Part shown: positions 8,389 through 16,381 of the stretch, one piece after another | How positions within the stretch are numbered: the first letter of the stretch is position 1 | Layout: the number at the start of each line of letters is the position of its first letter | Source: Oscillospiraceae bacterium | GTDB lineage: Bacteria; Bacillota; Clostridia; Oscillospirales; Ruminococcaceae | Length of the DNA: 64,000 nucleotides | Direction: 5' to 3' | NCBI GenBank assembly: GCA_017828975.1 | Contig: JAGAJN010000008.1 | Span: 1-64,000, forward strand | The notes under the pieces: model-generated | Seen by the model: only the letters and a program-made list of their open reading frames with translations | Databases searched by the model: none | What the model was told of the DNA's origin: nothing | Translations under genes and position numbers: made by a program

Positions 8389-9646
8389 CGGATTCGTCCT
8401 CCTTTCCGTTGTTGTCTGTATCTGCAAAAGCGCCCGCCTGTGAGAGCAGGAGCATATTGCCGTTAATGAGATAGAGGTCGCCGCCGTCCTCCGCAGGGAT
8501 GCGGTCGAGGTTCTCCAGTTCCCGGATGTCGTTGGCGCTCATCCATCCGTTCTGTCTTGCCGTGGCGTATCCGCTCATGCGGCTGGCGTAATCGCCACGG
8601 AGCAGTCCTTCCACATTGAATTTCACGAAGTAGCTCTTTTTCTCTGTGGGCGAGAGGAGTGTCCTCTGTATTGACTGCTCCCATCTGACCACCCACGGAT
8701 CGAGCGTGTATTTGACAAATTCAAGCGACTGCTGCTCGATATTGGAAAAACTGGACTTCTCAAGGTCGCCGACCATGTGAGGCGGCACCCGGAATATCCT
8801 CGCTATCTCATTGATCTGAAATTTCCTGGTTTCCAGGAACTGTGCCTGCTCCGGCGAGATGGAGATGGGCGTGTATTTCATGCCTTCCTCCAGCACAGCC
8901 ACCTTGCCGGAATTGGAACTTCCTCCGAACTGGCTCATCCATGCGTCCCTGACCTTCGCCGGGTCCTTGATGGTTCCCGGATGCTCCAAAACGCCGGAGG
9001 GAGCAGCACCGTTTGCGAAGAACTTGCTGCCGTATTCCTCGGTCGCTATTGCAAGCCCTATGGCGTTCTTTGCCATCGCAATCGGCGAGTAGCCCACAAG
9101 CCCGTCAAAGCCCAGCCCCGGAATATGCAGAACATCGGATGGCATCAGCACGACCGTATCGCCTTTGGCAAGATGCGCTTCATCCGAGGAGCGCGTGTAT
9201 TGGTAGTAGAGCTGCCCGTTGGTATCACGGTTGACGCTCATCTTGTTTGCCATGAGCGGGTACAGTCCGATGATCTCGCCCTTGCCGTTACGGATGATCT
9301 GCGCATAGGCGTTGCCGTATAACAAAAGATGAGTCATCAGCGTTTCTCGGAACACGAATGAACTCATCTCAGGATTCGGCTCGTCATGGAGCAGAAGGTA
9401 TAACGGATGGTCGATGGCTTTTTCCTTGCCGCCGTCCTCCTTGTAGCGGTACATATGGAGAGGCAGTCCTGCGATAGCCTCCGACAGGATACGCACACAG
9501 GCATATACCGCCGTCATCTGCATGGCAGAGCGTTCATTTACGATCTTGCCCGCGGACGAGCCGCCCATGTAAAAGGTATAGCTGCTGCCGGGAGTCCTGT
9601 TTTCAGGCTTATCCCTCGACCGAAACAGTCCGCTGAATATTCCCAT
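8318..9646 (-). CDS. HK97-family portal protein
   Basis: About 442 residues from ATG 9646, preceded by a weak GGACGG and lying just after the terminase stop. Family marks include MTAVYACVRILSEAIAGLP, NPEMSSFVFRETLMTHLLLYGNAY, VLHIPGLGFDGLVG and the stem motif NEIARIFRVPPHMVG; FSNIEQQSLEFVKYTL is likewise highly typical. It forms the dodecameric DNA gate at a capsid vertex. The C-terminal ~40 residues are acidic and overlap the protease gene. Complete and intact. Confidence 0.93.
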   Translation of the reverse strand: MGIFSGLFRSRDKPENRTPGSSYTFYMGGSSAGKIVNERSAMQMTAVYACVRILSEAIAGLPLHMYRYKEDGGKEKAIDHPLYLLLHDEPNPEMSSFVFRETLMTHLLLYGNAYAQIIRNGKGEIIGLYPLMANKMSVNRDTNGQLYYQYTRSSDEAHLAKGDTVVLMPSDVLHIPGLGFDGLVGYSPIAMAKNAIGLAIATEEYGSKFFANGAAPSGVLEHPGTIKDPAKVRDAWMSQFGGSSNSGKVAVLEEGMKYTPISISPEQAQFLETRKFQINEIARIFRVPPHMVGDLEKSSFSNIEQQSLEFVKYTLDPWVVRWEQSIQRTLLSPTEKKSYFVKFNVEGLLRGDYASRMSGYATARQNGWMSANDIRELENLDRIPAEDGGDLYLINGNMLLLSQAGAFADTDNNGKEDESDEEQEVLELEKSDGRGAVRRAGP

Positions 9647-9662
9647 AAAGATCACCGTCCTT

Positions 9663-11264
9663 TCAGATAAACAAAAGACCGCGGGTGTCGTAAACACTCT
9701 CGGCCGTGTCATTGCCGCAGCGGATAGCCCTGTCAAGAGCCATTACGGTCGCCACGGCACCGTCTATTTTCTCCGTTGACTTTTCCTTGTCGGGCTTGAT
9801 GTTCCCGGCAGGATCAGTCCGCACATATATGTTGTCCATCATCCAGCGCAGGACGGGATGCCCGCCGTGCGCGATGCGTTCCTCCAAGGTCAGCTTCATC
9901 AGTTCCTTGGTCGGAGGGGACATATCCTTGAAACCCTGTCCGAACGGAACGACCGTAAAGCCCATGCCCTCAAGGTTCTGTACCATCTGAACCGCTCCCC
10001 AGCGGTCGAAGGCAATCTCCCTGATGTTGTAGCGTTCACCCAGCCGCTCGATGAATTTCTCGATGTATCCGTAGTGAACGACATTGCCCTCCGTGGTCTG
10101 GAGGTATCCCTGCCGTTCCCACACGTTATACGGAACATGGTCGCGGGCTACCCGCAGTTCCATGTTTTCTTCCGGTATCCAGAAGAACGGGAGGATGATG
10201 TATTTGTCCTCCTCGTCAAGAGGCGGGAACACGAGAACGAACGCCGTGATGTCCGTGGTGGAGGACAGGTCGAGACCGCCGTAGCAGACGCGGCCTTCCA
10301 GTTCATCCTCGACAACGGCGAAGGAGCAGGCGTCCCATTTCTCCATCGGCATCCATCTGACAGCCTGTTTTACCCATTGGTTGAGCCTTAGCTGACGGAA
10401 GGAGTTCTCCTCGGCTGGATTCTGCCTTGCCGACTCGCACGCCGCCTTGACCTTGTCGATACCGACCGTGATGCCCAGGGACGGATTCGCTTTCTTCCAC
10501 ACCTTCGGATCAGTCCAGTCGTCCGATTCCTCCGCACCGTATATGACGGGATAGAAGGTGGGATCGATCTTCCTGCCTTCGAGGATGTCCTTTGCTTTCT
10601 GATGCGTTTCATAGCAGATACTGTGCGTATCCGTACCCGCCGTGGTGATCAGGAAGTAAAGCGGCTGCATCCTCGCGTCACCGGAACCCTTCGTCATGAC
10701 ATCAAACAGCTTTCGATTGGGCTGGGTATGAAGCTCATCGAATACCACGCCGTGTATGTTGAAGCCGTGCTTGGAATAGGCTTCAGCCGAAAGCACCTGA
10801 TAGAAGCTGTTGGTCGGCTGGAACACGATGCGCTTGGTGGCGGTCAGTATCTTGACTCGCTTGGCAAGCGCGGGACACATCCGCACCATATCCGCAGCCA
10901 CATCGAAAACGATGGCGGCCTGCTGTCTGTCAGCGGCGCATCCGTACACTTCGGCGCGTTCCTCGCCGTCACCGCAGCAAAGGAGCAGGGCGACAGCGGC
11001 GGCGAGTTCCGACTTGCCCATTTTCTTCGGTATCTCGATATAGGCGGTATTGAACTGCCGATAGCCATTCGGTTTCATGATGCCGAAGATATCCCGTATG
11101 ATCTGCTCCTGCCAGTCGATCAGTTCAAAGGGCTTACCCGCCCATGTACCTTTGGTATGGCAGAGGCATTCAATGAAGGACACGGCATAATCGGCTTTGT
11201 CCTTGTCATAAACGGAGTCCTTCGCCTTGAACTTCGTCGGCTTGTATTTCTTCAGATGTCGCAA
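9663..11264 (-). CDS. Phage terminase large subunit
   Basis: ATPase-nuclease that packages phage DNA. I place the start at the TTG at 11264, because a near-perfect AGGAGG lies 7 nt upstream and the peptide then begins with the family-typical LRHLKKYKPTKF; an upstream ATG at 11285 has no ribosome site. Walker A-like IPKKMGKSELAAA, Walker B with acidic pair GVVFDELHTQ, and coupling motif LITTAGTD are present. The nuclease domain is marked by YGGLDLSSTTDITAF, IAFDRWGAVQM and the late STEKIDGAVATVMALDRA. About 533 residues, full length. The small subunit and HNH gene that usually precede it are missing. Confidence 0.92.
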   Translation of the reverse strand: MRHLKKYKPTKFKAKDSVYDKDKADYAVSFIECLCHTKGTWAGKPFELIDWQEQIIRDIFGIMKPNGYRQFNTAYIEIPKKMGKSELAAAVALLLCCGDGEERAEVYGCAADRQQAAIVFDVAADMVRMCPALAKRVKILTATKRIVFQPTNSFYQVLSAEAYSKHGFNIHGVVFDELHTQPNRKLFDVMTKGSGDARMQPLYFLITTAGTDTHSICYETHQKAKDILEGRKIDPTFYPVIYGAEESDDWTDPKVWKKANPSLGITVGIDKVKAACESARQNPAEENSFRQLRLNQWVKQAVRWMPMEKWDACSFAVVEDELEGRVCYGGLDLSSTTDITAFVLVFPPLDEEDKYIILPFFWIPEENMELRVARDHVPYNVWERQGYLQTTEGNVVHYGYIEKFIERLGERYNIREIAFDRWGAVQMVQNLEGMGFTVVPFGQGFKDMSPPTKELMKLTLEERIAHGGHPVLRWMMDNIYVRTDPAGNIKPDKEKSTEKIDGAVATVMALDRAIRCGNDTAESVYDTRGLLFI

Positions 11265-11335
11265 GACGTCACCTCCTCGTGGCATAAAAAACAGCCGCAT
11301 CGCTGCGACCGTCAAAACTATCTGTACGAGAGACA

Positions 11336-11349
11336 GAGCCTTTCGGCTC
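11336..11349. other. Small hairpin between terminase and xre
   Basis: A five-base-pair stem, GAGCC/GGCTC, with a four-base loop sits in the ~170-bp gap between the terminase start and the divergent regulator. There is no U-rich tail on either side, so it is not a convincing terminator. No other feature is evident in this gap. Confidence 0.3.
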
Positions 11350-11436
11350 GTCCCTTTTGTTATTTGCCTTCTGTGTTTACTGCTGCATCGCCCAGGCTAG
11401 CATAATAGAAAGAGAAAAATCACGGAGGTATTGCAA

Positions 11437-11691
11437 ATGCGTTTCAGCTACAACAAACTTTTCAAACTTCTTATTGACCGAGGGATAAATAAAAAGACTC
11501 TACGGGAGATGAGCGGTATCAGCGCCACCTCCGTTGCCAAACTTGGAAAAGGCGGAAATGTGAACACGGATGTCCTGCTGCGCATATGTGGTGCGCTGAA
11601 ATGTGATGTTGGTGACATCATGGAATTTATCCCGGAGCCTGATAAGCCGGGAGAAATTACAGATGGAGGAACATCGTCCTCCGCAAAATAA
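11437..11691 (+). CDS. Small Xre/Cro-type regulator next to the methyltransferase
   Basis: 84 residues from the ATG at 11437, which has GGAGG 8 nt upstream. It is nearly all helix-turn-helix: KLLIDRGINKKTLREMSGIS, then SVAKLGKGGNVNTDVLLRICGALKCDVGDIMEF, the standard Cro/CI layout with KCDVGDI at the end of the domain. It is transcribed toward the methyltransferase fragment 22 nt downstream and away from the terminase. Regulators in this place commonly act as controllers of a restriction-modification operon; that is inference. The acidic, Ser-rich C-terminal tail is disordered-looking. Confidence 0.85.
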   Translation: MRFSYNKLFKLLIDRGINKKTLREMSGISATSVAKLGKGGNVNTDVLLRICGALKCDVGDIMEFIPEPDKPGEITDGGTSSSAK

Positions 11692-11713
11692 CACAGAATG
11701 ACGAGGAAACTAT

Positions 11714-11878
11714 ATGCCAAAGATAGATGCGCAATATAGCTACAATTTCATTGATCTCTTTGCGGGAGCCGGAGGGCTTTCGGAAGGATTTCTTCAAGCC
11801 GGCTTTAAGCCGGTAGCTCATGTTGAGATGAATGAATTTGCTGCTAAGACGCTCGAAACGAGAAGTGCCTACTACTAA
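11714..11878 (+). pseudogene. DNA (cytosine-5) methyltransferase, N-terminal fragment
   Basis: The 54 codons begin with the C5-methyltransferase motif I: FIDLFAGAGGLSEGF, followed by the motif II region with VEMNEFAAKTLETR. The enzyme family is normally 300-450 residues, including the PCQ catalytic loop and target recognition domain. Here the frame ends TACTACTAA just where the sequence changes into the antisense of an ABC exporter. The fragment cannot be catalytic. With the Xre gene it marks a broken restriction-modification locus, perhaps the same one whose helicase/PLD part is at the left edge. Confidence 0.85.
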
Positions 11879-12671
11879 TGAGCCATGCCTTTGCATTATT
11901 TTTCTGTGCTTCAATGCGTTCCTTTTTAAGCTCCCTTATCTTGTCCGTGAGCCAGTCCTTCAAGCCGAACATTCGGATATCCTTTGCGGTATCAAAGCTT
12001 GTGGTTACATTCCGCAGATAGTTATCCTTGCGCCACCACGGTGCAAGCGGATCCCATACACGCTTTTTTACGGTCTTGTTTGTATGATCATTTAGCAGAA
12101 AGTTTGCGATACAAATAACGATCATCAGCATCACTATAAAAATATTCATGGTGCCGAGTATGATAATTCCCACCGTAACAACCGCCGCCGACAGCATAAA
12201 ATTAACGATTCCACGCATCATACCCTCAACGCCGTTGTCATTTGAGTTACAGGCGTTTCCCGCTTTCTGATAGCAGTCGAGAACATCGGGATCTTCCAGA
12301 TGTTCATAATCAAGCCGCATCACCTTTGCATTTTTCCCGGACATCAGCTTAAAACGTGCGCAAATAAACCGCCACCATATCTCGCTGTAATAGTAGGAAT
12401 TAAGCATTGTTGAAACCGCTTGAATGACCGTGAATATCACCATAAGCCATAAAAGCTTCTCTGTGCCTGCTTCGCCCGTTATCATGTCAATTACGAATTT
12501 CGAGATAAATGTCCAAAGGTATTGCATGGTCGGTGCGCATATCATACCAATGGGAATAAGCAGTAGAAAGCCCTTGTTATAGCTTATCATAGCTTTAAGT
12601 ATGTATTTTATATTGCTGAAAATACCGAAATCCTTATGCAGAGGATTTTTCTGTTCATTGTTTTGTTCCAT
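11844..12671 (-). pseudogene. ABC exporter, membrane-domain fragment
   Basis: The first ~260 residues are the start of a fused ABC exporter half-transporter: an N-terminal cytosolic segment, then transmembrane helices around residues 28-55, 65-90 (TEKLLWLMVIFTVIQAVSTM) and 155-195. The long cytoplasmic loop with MRLDYEHLEDPDVLDCYQKA is typical of type IV exporters with a regulator partner. The protein breaks off after NNAKAW and the last ~11 residues are antisense of the methyltransferase fragment. The remaining membrane helices and the whole ATPase domain are missing, so it is nonfunctional. It is separated by 3 nt from its regulator gene. Confidence 0.85.
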
Positions 12672-12674
12672 AAT

Positions 12675-13568
12675 TTACCCCTCGTTGTTTTTCAGAAAGG
12701 ACAAGTCCTCACGCCTGAACCATGCTTCATCGCACCAGCCCACCTGACTCTGATATACGTTAGGCGGATTTATCATCATATCCGCACATATCATAAGCAT
12801 GATCGGTGCAACAACTTTTACAAGCGATGACTGATACATATTCTCGCCTTTGTTGTCCTCGTTTATTATGCTGCCCTTTGTAAACATTCCGTTGAACTTA
12901 CAGAGATATTCAAGTGCCTTTTCAACCTTTTCTGCAGGTATATCCAAAAGCTTTGCAATTGTTTTGGCACGAACAGCCTCCTGCCACTTAAAGGTCAGCA
13001 TATATTGAAGTATCTTCAGATTAGTTTTATCTCCGAGAAATGCAAAAAGCTCTGCCATTTCATCTGTAATTTTGAGCCGTTTTGCAAAGCCTTCCTTGGG
13101 CTGCTTTACAAGGAAAAAATATTCAAGGTCTTTGTTAAGGCGCATATAGGTAAAGCCTGCTTTGCTGTTTATTTCCCCAACTGTAAGGCTGTCTGTTTCT
13201 TTAAGCTCGGGACGGTCATAATAGTATTTGTTTGACTTCCACGATGCTATCTGTATTGCCCATGCGTATTTGAATGCCTGTTCAAAGAATACTTCCTTGC
13301 TGCTGTCGGAGTCCTCTACAAGATTTCGAAGCTCGTCCATAACTTGCTGAGCAACAGAAGATTTCTCCTTTGCCCTTCCGTAAAGATAGTCTATGGATAC
13401 GCCGAAAAAGTCTGCGATTTTCGGCAGCAGATCGCCGTCGGGATAACTGCCGTTCTCCCATTTGCTGACTGCCTGCGGACTTACGCCGAGGTGAGCGGCA
13501 AGGGTCTCCTGTGTAACATTATGCTCCTTGCGAAGCCTTTGCAGCTGTGATGAAAATACTGTATCCAT
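12675..13568 (-). CDS. Xre-family regulator with long effector domain
   Basis: 297 residues. Residues 1-65 form a canonical helix-turn-helix: LRKEHNVTQETLAAHLGVSPQAVSKWENGSYPDGDLLPKIADFFGVSIDYL, in overlapping motifs. The rest (~70-297) is a winged-helix/effector-like domain found in clostridial regulators placed directly upstream of ABC exporters; it contains ILQYMLTFKWQEAVRAKTIAKLL, a probable second winged helix. It is co-transcribed with the broken exporter and presumably controlled it. A good sigma-A promoter lies upstream (13602-13630) and an AAAGGAGA ribosome site precedes the ATG. It appears intact although its partner is not. Confidence 0.85.
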   Translation of the reverse strand: MDTVFSSQLQRLRKEHNVTQETLAAHLGVSPQAVSKWENGSYPDGDLLPKIADFFGVSIDYLYGRAKEKSSVAQQVMDELRNLVEDSDSSKEVFFEQAFKYAWAIQIASWKSNKYYYDRPELKETDSLTVGEINSKAGFTYMRLNKDLEYFFLVKQPKEGFAKRLKITDEMAELFAFLGDKTNLKILQYMLTFKWQEAVRAKTIAKLLDIPAEKVEKALEYLCKFNGMFTKGSIINEDNKGENMYQSSLVKVVAPIMLMICADMMINPPNVYQSQVGWCDEAWFRREDLSFLKNNEG

Positions 13569-13601
13569 CTTTTGAAATCTCCTTTTGCTTGATTTTATTA
13601 C

Positions 13602-13630
13602 AGTATATCACAAACAGCGGTTGTTGTAAA
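13602..13630 (-). promoter_or_regulatory. Sigma-A promoter of the xre/ABC operon
   Basis: On the minus strand TTTACA and TATACT are separated by exactly 17 nt. The spacer contains an imperfect dyad ACAAC...TTTGT, a possible autoregulatory operator. The start codon is at 13568. Confidence 0.7.
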
Positions 13631-13734
13631 TGCTTAGTTTCAACAGTAATTCTACTTTCGGAAGATATTTTCGCCAAAAACAACTAAGAGTTTATTCTGC
13701 AAAAAAATTATTCAAAATATTACTTTATAAAACA

Positions 13735-13781
13735 GCAGTTGCCTTGATCCTTCATTAAGACCAAGGCAACTGCTAATTTTT
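13735..13781 (+). terminator. Strong hairpin with T-rich tail
   Basis: A 12-bp perfect stem (GCAGTTGCCTTG with CAAGGCAACTGC) and 15-nt loop is followed by TAATTTTT on the plus strand. No intact plus-strand gene precedes it: the only plus-strand frame nearby is the methyltransferase fragment 1.9 kb upstream. It may be the terminator of a gene lost in the rearrangement. Confidence 0.6.
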
Positions 13782-13794
13782 GCAATTTTGCGTT

Positions 13795-13835
13795 ACGTTC
13801 TGACTGCCTGTCGAGTATCCTTGTTGTTAGAACGT
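13795..13835. repeat. Inverted repeat
   Basis: Ten-base arms ACGTTCTGAC and GTTAGAACGT (one G-T pair) enclose 21 nt. It lies between the orphan terminator and structured repeat copy A. There is no T-run. Function unknown. Confidence 0.4.
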
Positions 13836-13908
13836 ATCAATATTCTGTTTTTGATCCGCTGTATTTGTCCTTACCGTGTTTTTGAAAACTTCTTTACGGC
13901 ACTCTGCC

Positions 13909-14005
13909 TAAGGGGCGACCCCTTTGCCATTTAGTTTGTTAATTTGCAAAATGAACAAGTTTGTGGCTCGGTACCGGTAAAAATTCTTTATCGGTACTTC
14001 CCTAA
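13909..14005 (-). repeat. Structured ~97-nt repeat, copy A
   Basis: This copy matches copy B (14287-14384) over its whole length at roughly 80%. Three helices can be drawn: an AAGGGG/CCCCTT hairpin with CGA loop, a CATTT/AAATG hairpin with a variable loop, and a TACCG/CGGTA hairpin of about 10 bp. Conserved single-stranded blocks such as GAACAAG and GGCTCGG lie between. Differences concentrate in loops, which suggests an RNA under structural constraint or a small repeat family. The minus strand is chosen by analogy with copy B. I cannot match it to a named RNA family. Confidence 0.6.
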
Positions 14006-14101
14006 TGGAGAACACCCGCTTAAATACGTCATTCAAGCAAAAGAAAAATAGAAATGTCAATTAAATCAGCGGTTCCTCGGATAAAAAATTTGCAAAAACA
14101 C

Positions 14102-14130
14102 TTGACAAACAGCTTTAGTTGTGATATAAT
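14102..14130 (+). promoter_or_regulatory. Consensus promoter of tRNA-Val
   Basis: TTGACA and TATAAT are both perfect consensus with a 17-nt spacer, 15 bp ahead of the mature tRNA 5' end. Confidence 0.85.
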
Positions 14131-14144
14131 TATAATGTTGATAC

Positions 14145-14220
14145 GGAAGCTTAGCTCAGCTGGGAGAGCATCTGCCTTACAAGCAGAGGGTCATAGGTTC
14201 GAGCCCTATAGTTTCCACCA
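14145..14220 (+). tRNA. tRNA-Val (anticodon TAC)
   Basis: A complete 76-nt cloverleaf with encoded CCA. The acceptor arms are GGAAGCT and AGTTTCC (one G-T pair). The D arm has AGCTCAGCTGGGAGAGC, the anticodon stem-loop is TCTGC-CTTACAA-GCAGA with anticodon TAC, and the T arm carries GGTTCGAGCCC. It decodes GUA and, by wobble, other valine codons. It is a single-gene transcription unit with its own promoter and terminator, bracketed by the two structured repeats. tRNA genes often serve as integration sites, but no integrase or duplicated 3' end is seen here. Confidence 0.97.
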
Positions 14221-14224
14221 ACAG

Positions 14225-14255
14225 CCGTTCGGTTTGCCCGAGCGGTTTTCTTTTT
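14225..14255 (+). terminator. Terminator of tRNA-Val
   Basis: An 8-bp stem, CCGTTCGG/CCGAGCGG, with a 5-nt loop is followed by TTTTCTTTTT, beginning 5 nt after the tRNA CCA end. Confidence 0.85.
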
Positions 14256-14273
14256 GCCATTTTATCTGAATAC

Positions 14274-14399
14274 AAAAAAGCCGTCCCAAGGGGCGACCCC
14301 TTTGTCATTTCGTTCCATAAATAGCGAAATGAACAAGGTTTGTCGCTCGGTACCGATAAAGCTTCTTTACCGGTATCTCCCTAACCCTAGGACGGCTTT
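14274..14399 (-). repeat. Structured repeat copy B inside a terminator
   Basis: The core repeat (14287-14384) is like copy A. Here it is enclosed by a 10-bp outer stem (14277-14286 with 14390-14399, GGACGGC/GCCGTCC), and on the minus strand the structure ends in GGCTTTTTTG. It thus forms a large Rho-independent terminator about 30 nt past the stop of the minus-strand gene at 14431. That context supports transcription on the minus strand and a 3'-UTR location. Confidence 0.65.
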
Positions 14400-14430
14400 C
14401 CTATTTCCGGAAAATGATCGGATACGACGC

Positions 14431-14739
14431 TCAGCCCGCTCTTGTCAGCCAGGCATGCGCAATATCCAGAGCCTCATACAGACCGCTCTTTTCGCTGGTC
14501 TTGATGATAGCCTGCACGGGATTCAGCTTTTCATCGGTAGCCATCTGATAAAGCTTTACCTTGCTGGCAACATCCAGATTTCCGACCTTTGTGGTTTCCT
14601 GTATCTGCATCATAACCACATACTTGTCGGACATATTTCCGTAGTAGATAGTGTCTTTATTTCTCACAAGCGGAAAACCCTTGTAGCTGAAAAACTCATT
14701 CTTTGCAGAATCTGTCTTTTCTATCTTCTTTTCACTCAT
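14431..14739 (-). CDS. Conserved small protein of unknown function
   Basis: About 102 residues from the ATG at 14739, which has GGGAGG 8 nt upstream; an in-frame extension upstream has no ribosome site. Charged N-terminus, then FFSYKGFPLVRNKDTIYYGN, a beta-rich stretch YVVMMQIQETT, and a helical C-terminus with VKLYQMATDEKLNP. There is no signal peptide or membrane segment, so it is probably cytosolic. I do not recognise a named family. It has a consensus promoter (14803-14831) and the structured repeat terminator, making it a single-gene unit, which suggests a real expressed protein. Confidence 0.75.
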   Translation of the reverse strand: MSEKKIEKTDSAKNEFFSYKGFPLVRNKDTIYYGNMSDKYVVMMQIQETTKVGNLDVASKVKLYQMATDEKLNPVQAIIKTSEKSGLYEALDIAHAWLTRAG

Positions 14740-14802
14740 TATGTTATCCTCCCTTGTTAGTTGAAAATTTGTCCCCAAAATGCGAATTTATCCTATGTTA
14801 AA

Positions 14803-14831
14803 ATTATAACATAAACATCTCAATATTTCAA
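14803..14831 (-). promoter_or_regulatory. Promoter of the small 14.4-kb gene
   Basis: TTGAAA and TATAAT with a 17-nt spacer on the minus strand. The leader is about 60 nt. Confidence 0.75.
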
Positions 14832-14941
14832 GTATTTTTGCAAATAATTATAGCTAAAATTTTAACTTTTTATTTGTATAATTTTCCATTGGGAACATTT
14901 TTATTATATCATATGCTTCACAAGAAATTTGCCGAAACACA

Positions 14942-16381
14942 TCACCAGGTAGAGATCAGATCTCCCCCGTTTTCGAGGATATTCAGATTTTCCAGTAAAC
15001 GGTCGGTGTATGCAGTTCTGCATCGGAAATTCGCATTGCCGTTGAGCCTGATAATTGTCATTCTGTCGCTGTCTGCAATAAACTCAACAACATCGGTGTT
15101 ACCGTTCTTAGCGTTAATGGTTATGGTCAGATACGGCTCCTTGTCGGTTTCCTCCAGATACAACTCCTCTGCGGCAGTACGCAGCACGAACTGATAGAAG
15201 GTCTTAAACCTGTCAAGCTCCACGTCCTTGCCGTCCAGCTTAACAATGAAATCATCATTGCTGCTTCCTGTCATAGTGAAGCCGTAGGTGCGGTCGGCAG
15301 TCTTAATTTCCATGGACGTAATGTCGAAAATATAGTTTGAGGTTACCATAGTCGTTGTAATATCCAGCGGCATTACCGTTGCCCAGGGCAGGGACACCTT
15401 TCTGAACTTATAGATAACATCAAAGCCGTTGACATAGCAGTAATAGCCCTCGTCGCTTTCGTCATTGAACTCATTTCCGAAGGTCATTCTGAAAATGCTG
15501 TCGGTGAGCTTCATTGCCATCTTTCCGAAGCAGGTGTCATCGGTCAGACCATATTCTGCAAGCTGCTCCTCGGTGGGGGCAACAACTACCGGCTCCAGCG
15601 CAGTAAGTCCGTAAAGACCGTTCAGCACATCTGAGGACGTATCGGGGTTAAGGTCAAGCCTTACGGGTGCGACCATAACATGAGTAGAGGAATTTCCCGA
15701 CATAATGCTGTCATCGTCATTACGCTCATCATAGGATATTTCGATAGAATAAGGAATGTCCCGACGGCTGATAATTATCTCCTCAATAGCAGGCGTGCTT
15801 CCGTCGCTGCTTGATGACGGGAAAACCTCTTTCTCGATGAAGTCAAATTCCTTTTTGAGATAGCCGTTAATGTCGGTGGTATTTATGAGATAAACATCAT
15901 TCTCGCCCTTGAACGAGAAGTATGTCTTGCTGCTCTTTGGCGATACGTCACCCACAAGGAATTCCTTGACCGTACCCTGTGAATCGCCGAATTCAACACG
16001 AACTTCCGCCCTCGGGGAATCAAGTCCGTAAATAGACAAGTCGGGAGCATTTTCCGCAACGGTGTCCTGAATGGTCACAGAGCAAGCCTTGTCAGCAGCC
16101 GATGCAATAGACTCAGTATCCAGCGGAGCCTCCTTCAGCGCCTCAACAGTAAAGCCGCCGTTTCCGTCGGGAACTATCTCATAGCCGCCGCTTTCATTTT
16201 TAACGGTGAGCTTTTTCAGGTCCTCGGGCTTTTTCTCGTAAATAAGACGGCTGGTGACCTCCGCTGCAGGAGTTTCCTCTGTCTTTTCTTCGGGAGCTGT
16301 CAGCATAAGAGCCGCAGCCGCACCGCCCAAAGCAAGGACGGCGGCAGCTCCGACAATGATCCATTTAACTCTCTTGTTCAT
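14942..16381 (-). CDS. DUF4340-domain protein of a Gld-like export operon
   Basis: This 479-residue protein has one N-terminal membrane anchor (about residues 5-27, IIVGAAAVLALGGAAAALML) followed by a large extracytoplasmic region of repeating beta-alpha units, as in DUF4340 proteins. It is the last gene of a four-gene unit: ABC ATPase, ABC-2 permease, GldG-like, DUF4340. Its ATG overlaps the GldG-like stop by 4 nt. In Bacteroidetes the related Gld proteins serve gliding; in Clostridia this set has no established substrate. The region is Asp/Glu/Ser/Thr-rich, as expected outside the membrane. Confidence 0.85.
   Translation of the reverse strand: MNKRVKWIIVGAAAVLALGGAAAALMLTAPEEKTEETPAAEVTSRLIYEKKPEDLKKLTVKNESGGYEIVPDGNGGFTVEALKEAPLDTESIASAADKACSVTIQDTVAENAPDLSIYGLDSPRAEVRVEFGDSQGTVKEFLVGDVSPKSSKTYFSFKGENDVYLINTTDINGYLKKEFDFIEKEVFPSSSSDGSTPAIEEIIISRRDIPYSIEISYDERNDDDSIMSGNSSTHVMVAPVRLDLNPDTSSDVLNGLYGLTALEPVVVAPTEEQLAEYGLTDDTCFGKMAMKLTDSIFRMTFGNEFNDESDEGYYCYVNGFDVIYKFRKVSLPWATVMPLDITTTMVTSNYIFDITSMEIKTADRTYGFTMTGSSNDDFIVKLDGKDVELDRFKTFYQFVLRTAAEELYLEETDKEPYLTITINAKNGNTDVVEFIADSDRMTIIRLNGNANFRCRTAYTDRLLENLNILENGGDLISTW

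Noticed and set aside
11285..11315. Upstream ATG/other starts for the terminase
   Set aside because: The TTG at 11264 has an almost perfect Shine-Dalgarno at 7 nt and gives the family-typical N-terminus; the upstream starts have none.
1..14220. Prophage attachment sites and integrase, with tRNA-Val as target
   Set aside because: No integrase and no duplicate of the tRNA 3' end was found near the phage module, so an att call cannot be supported.
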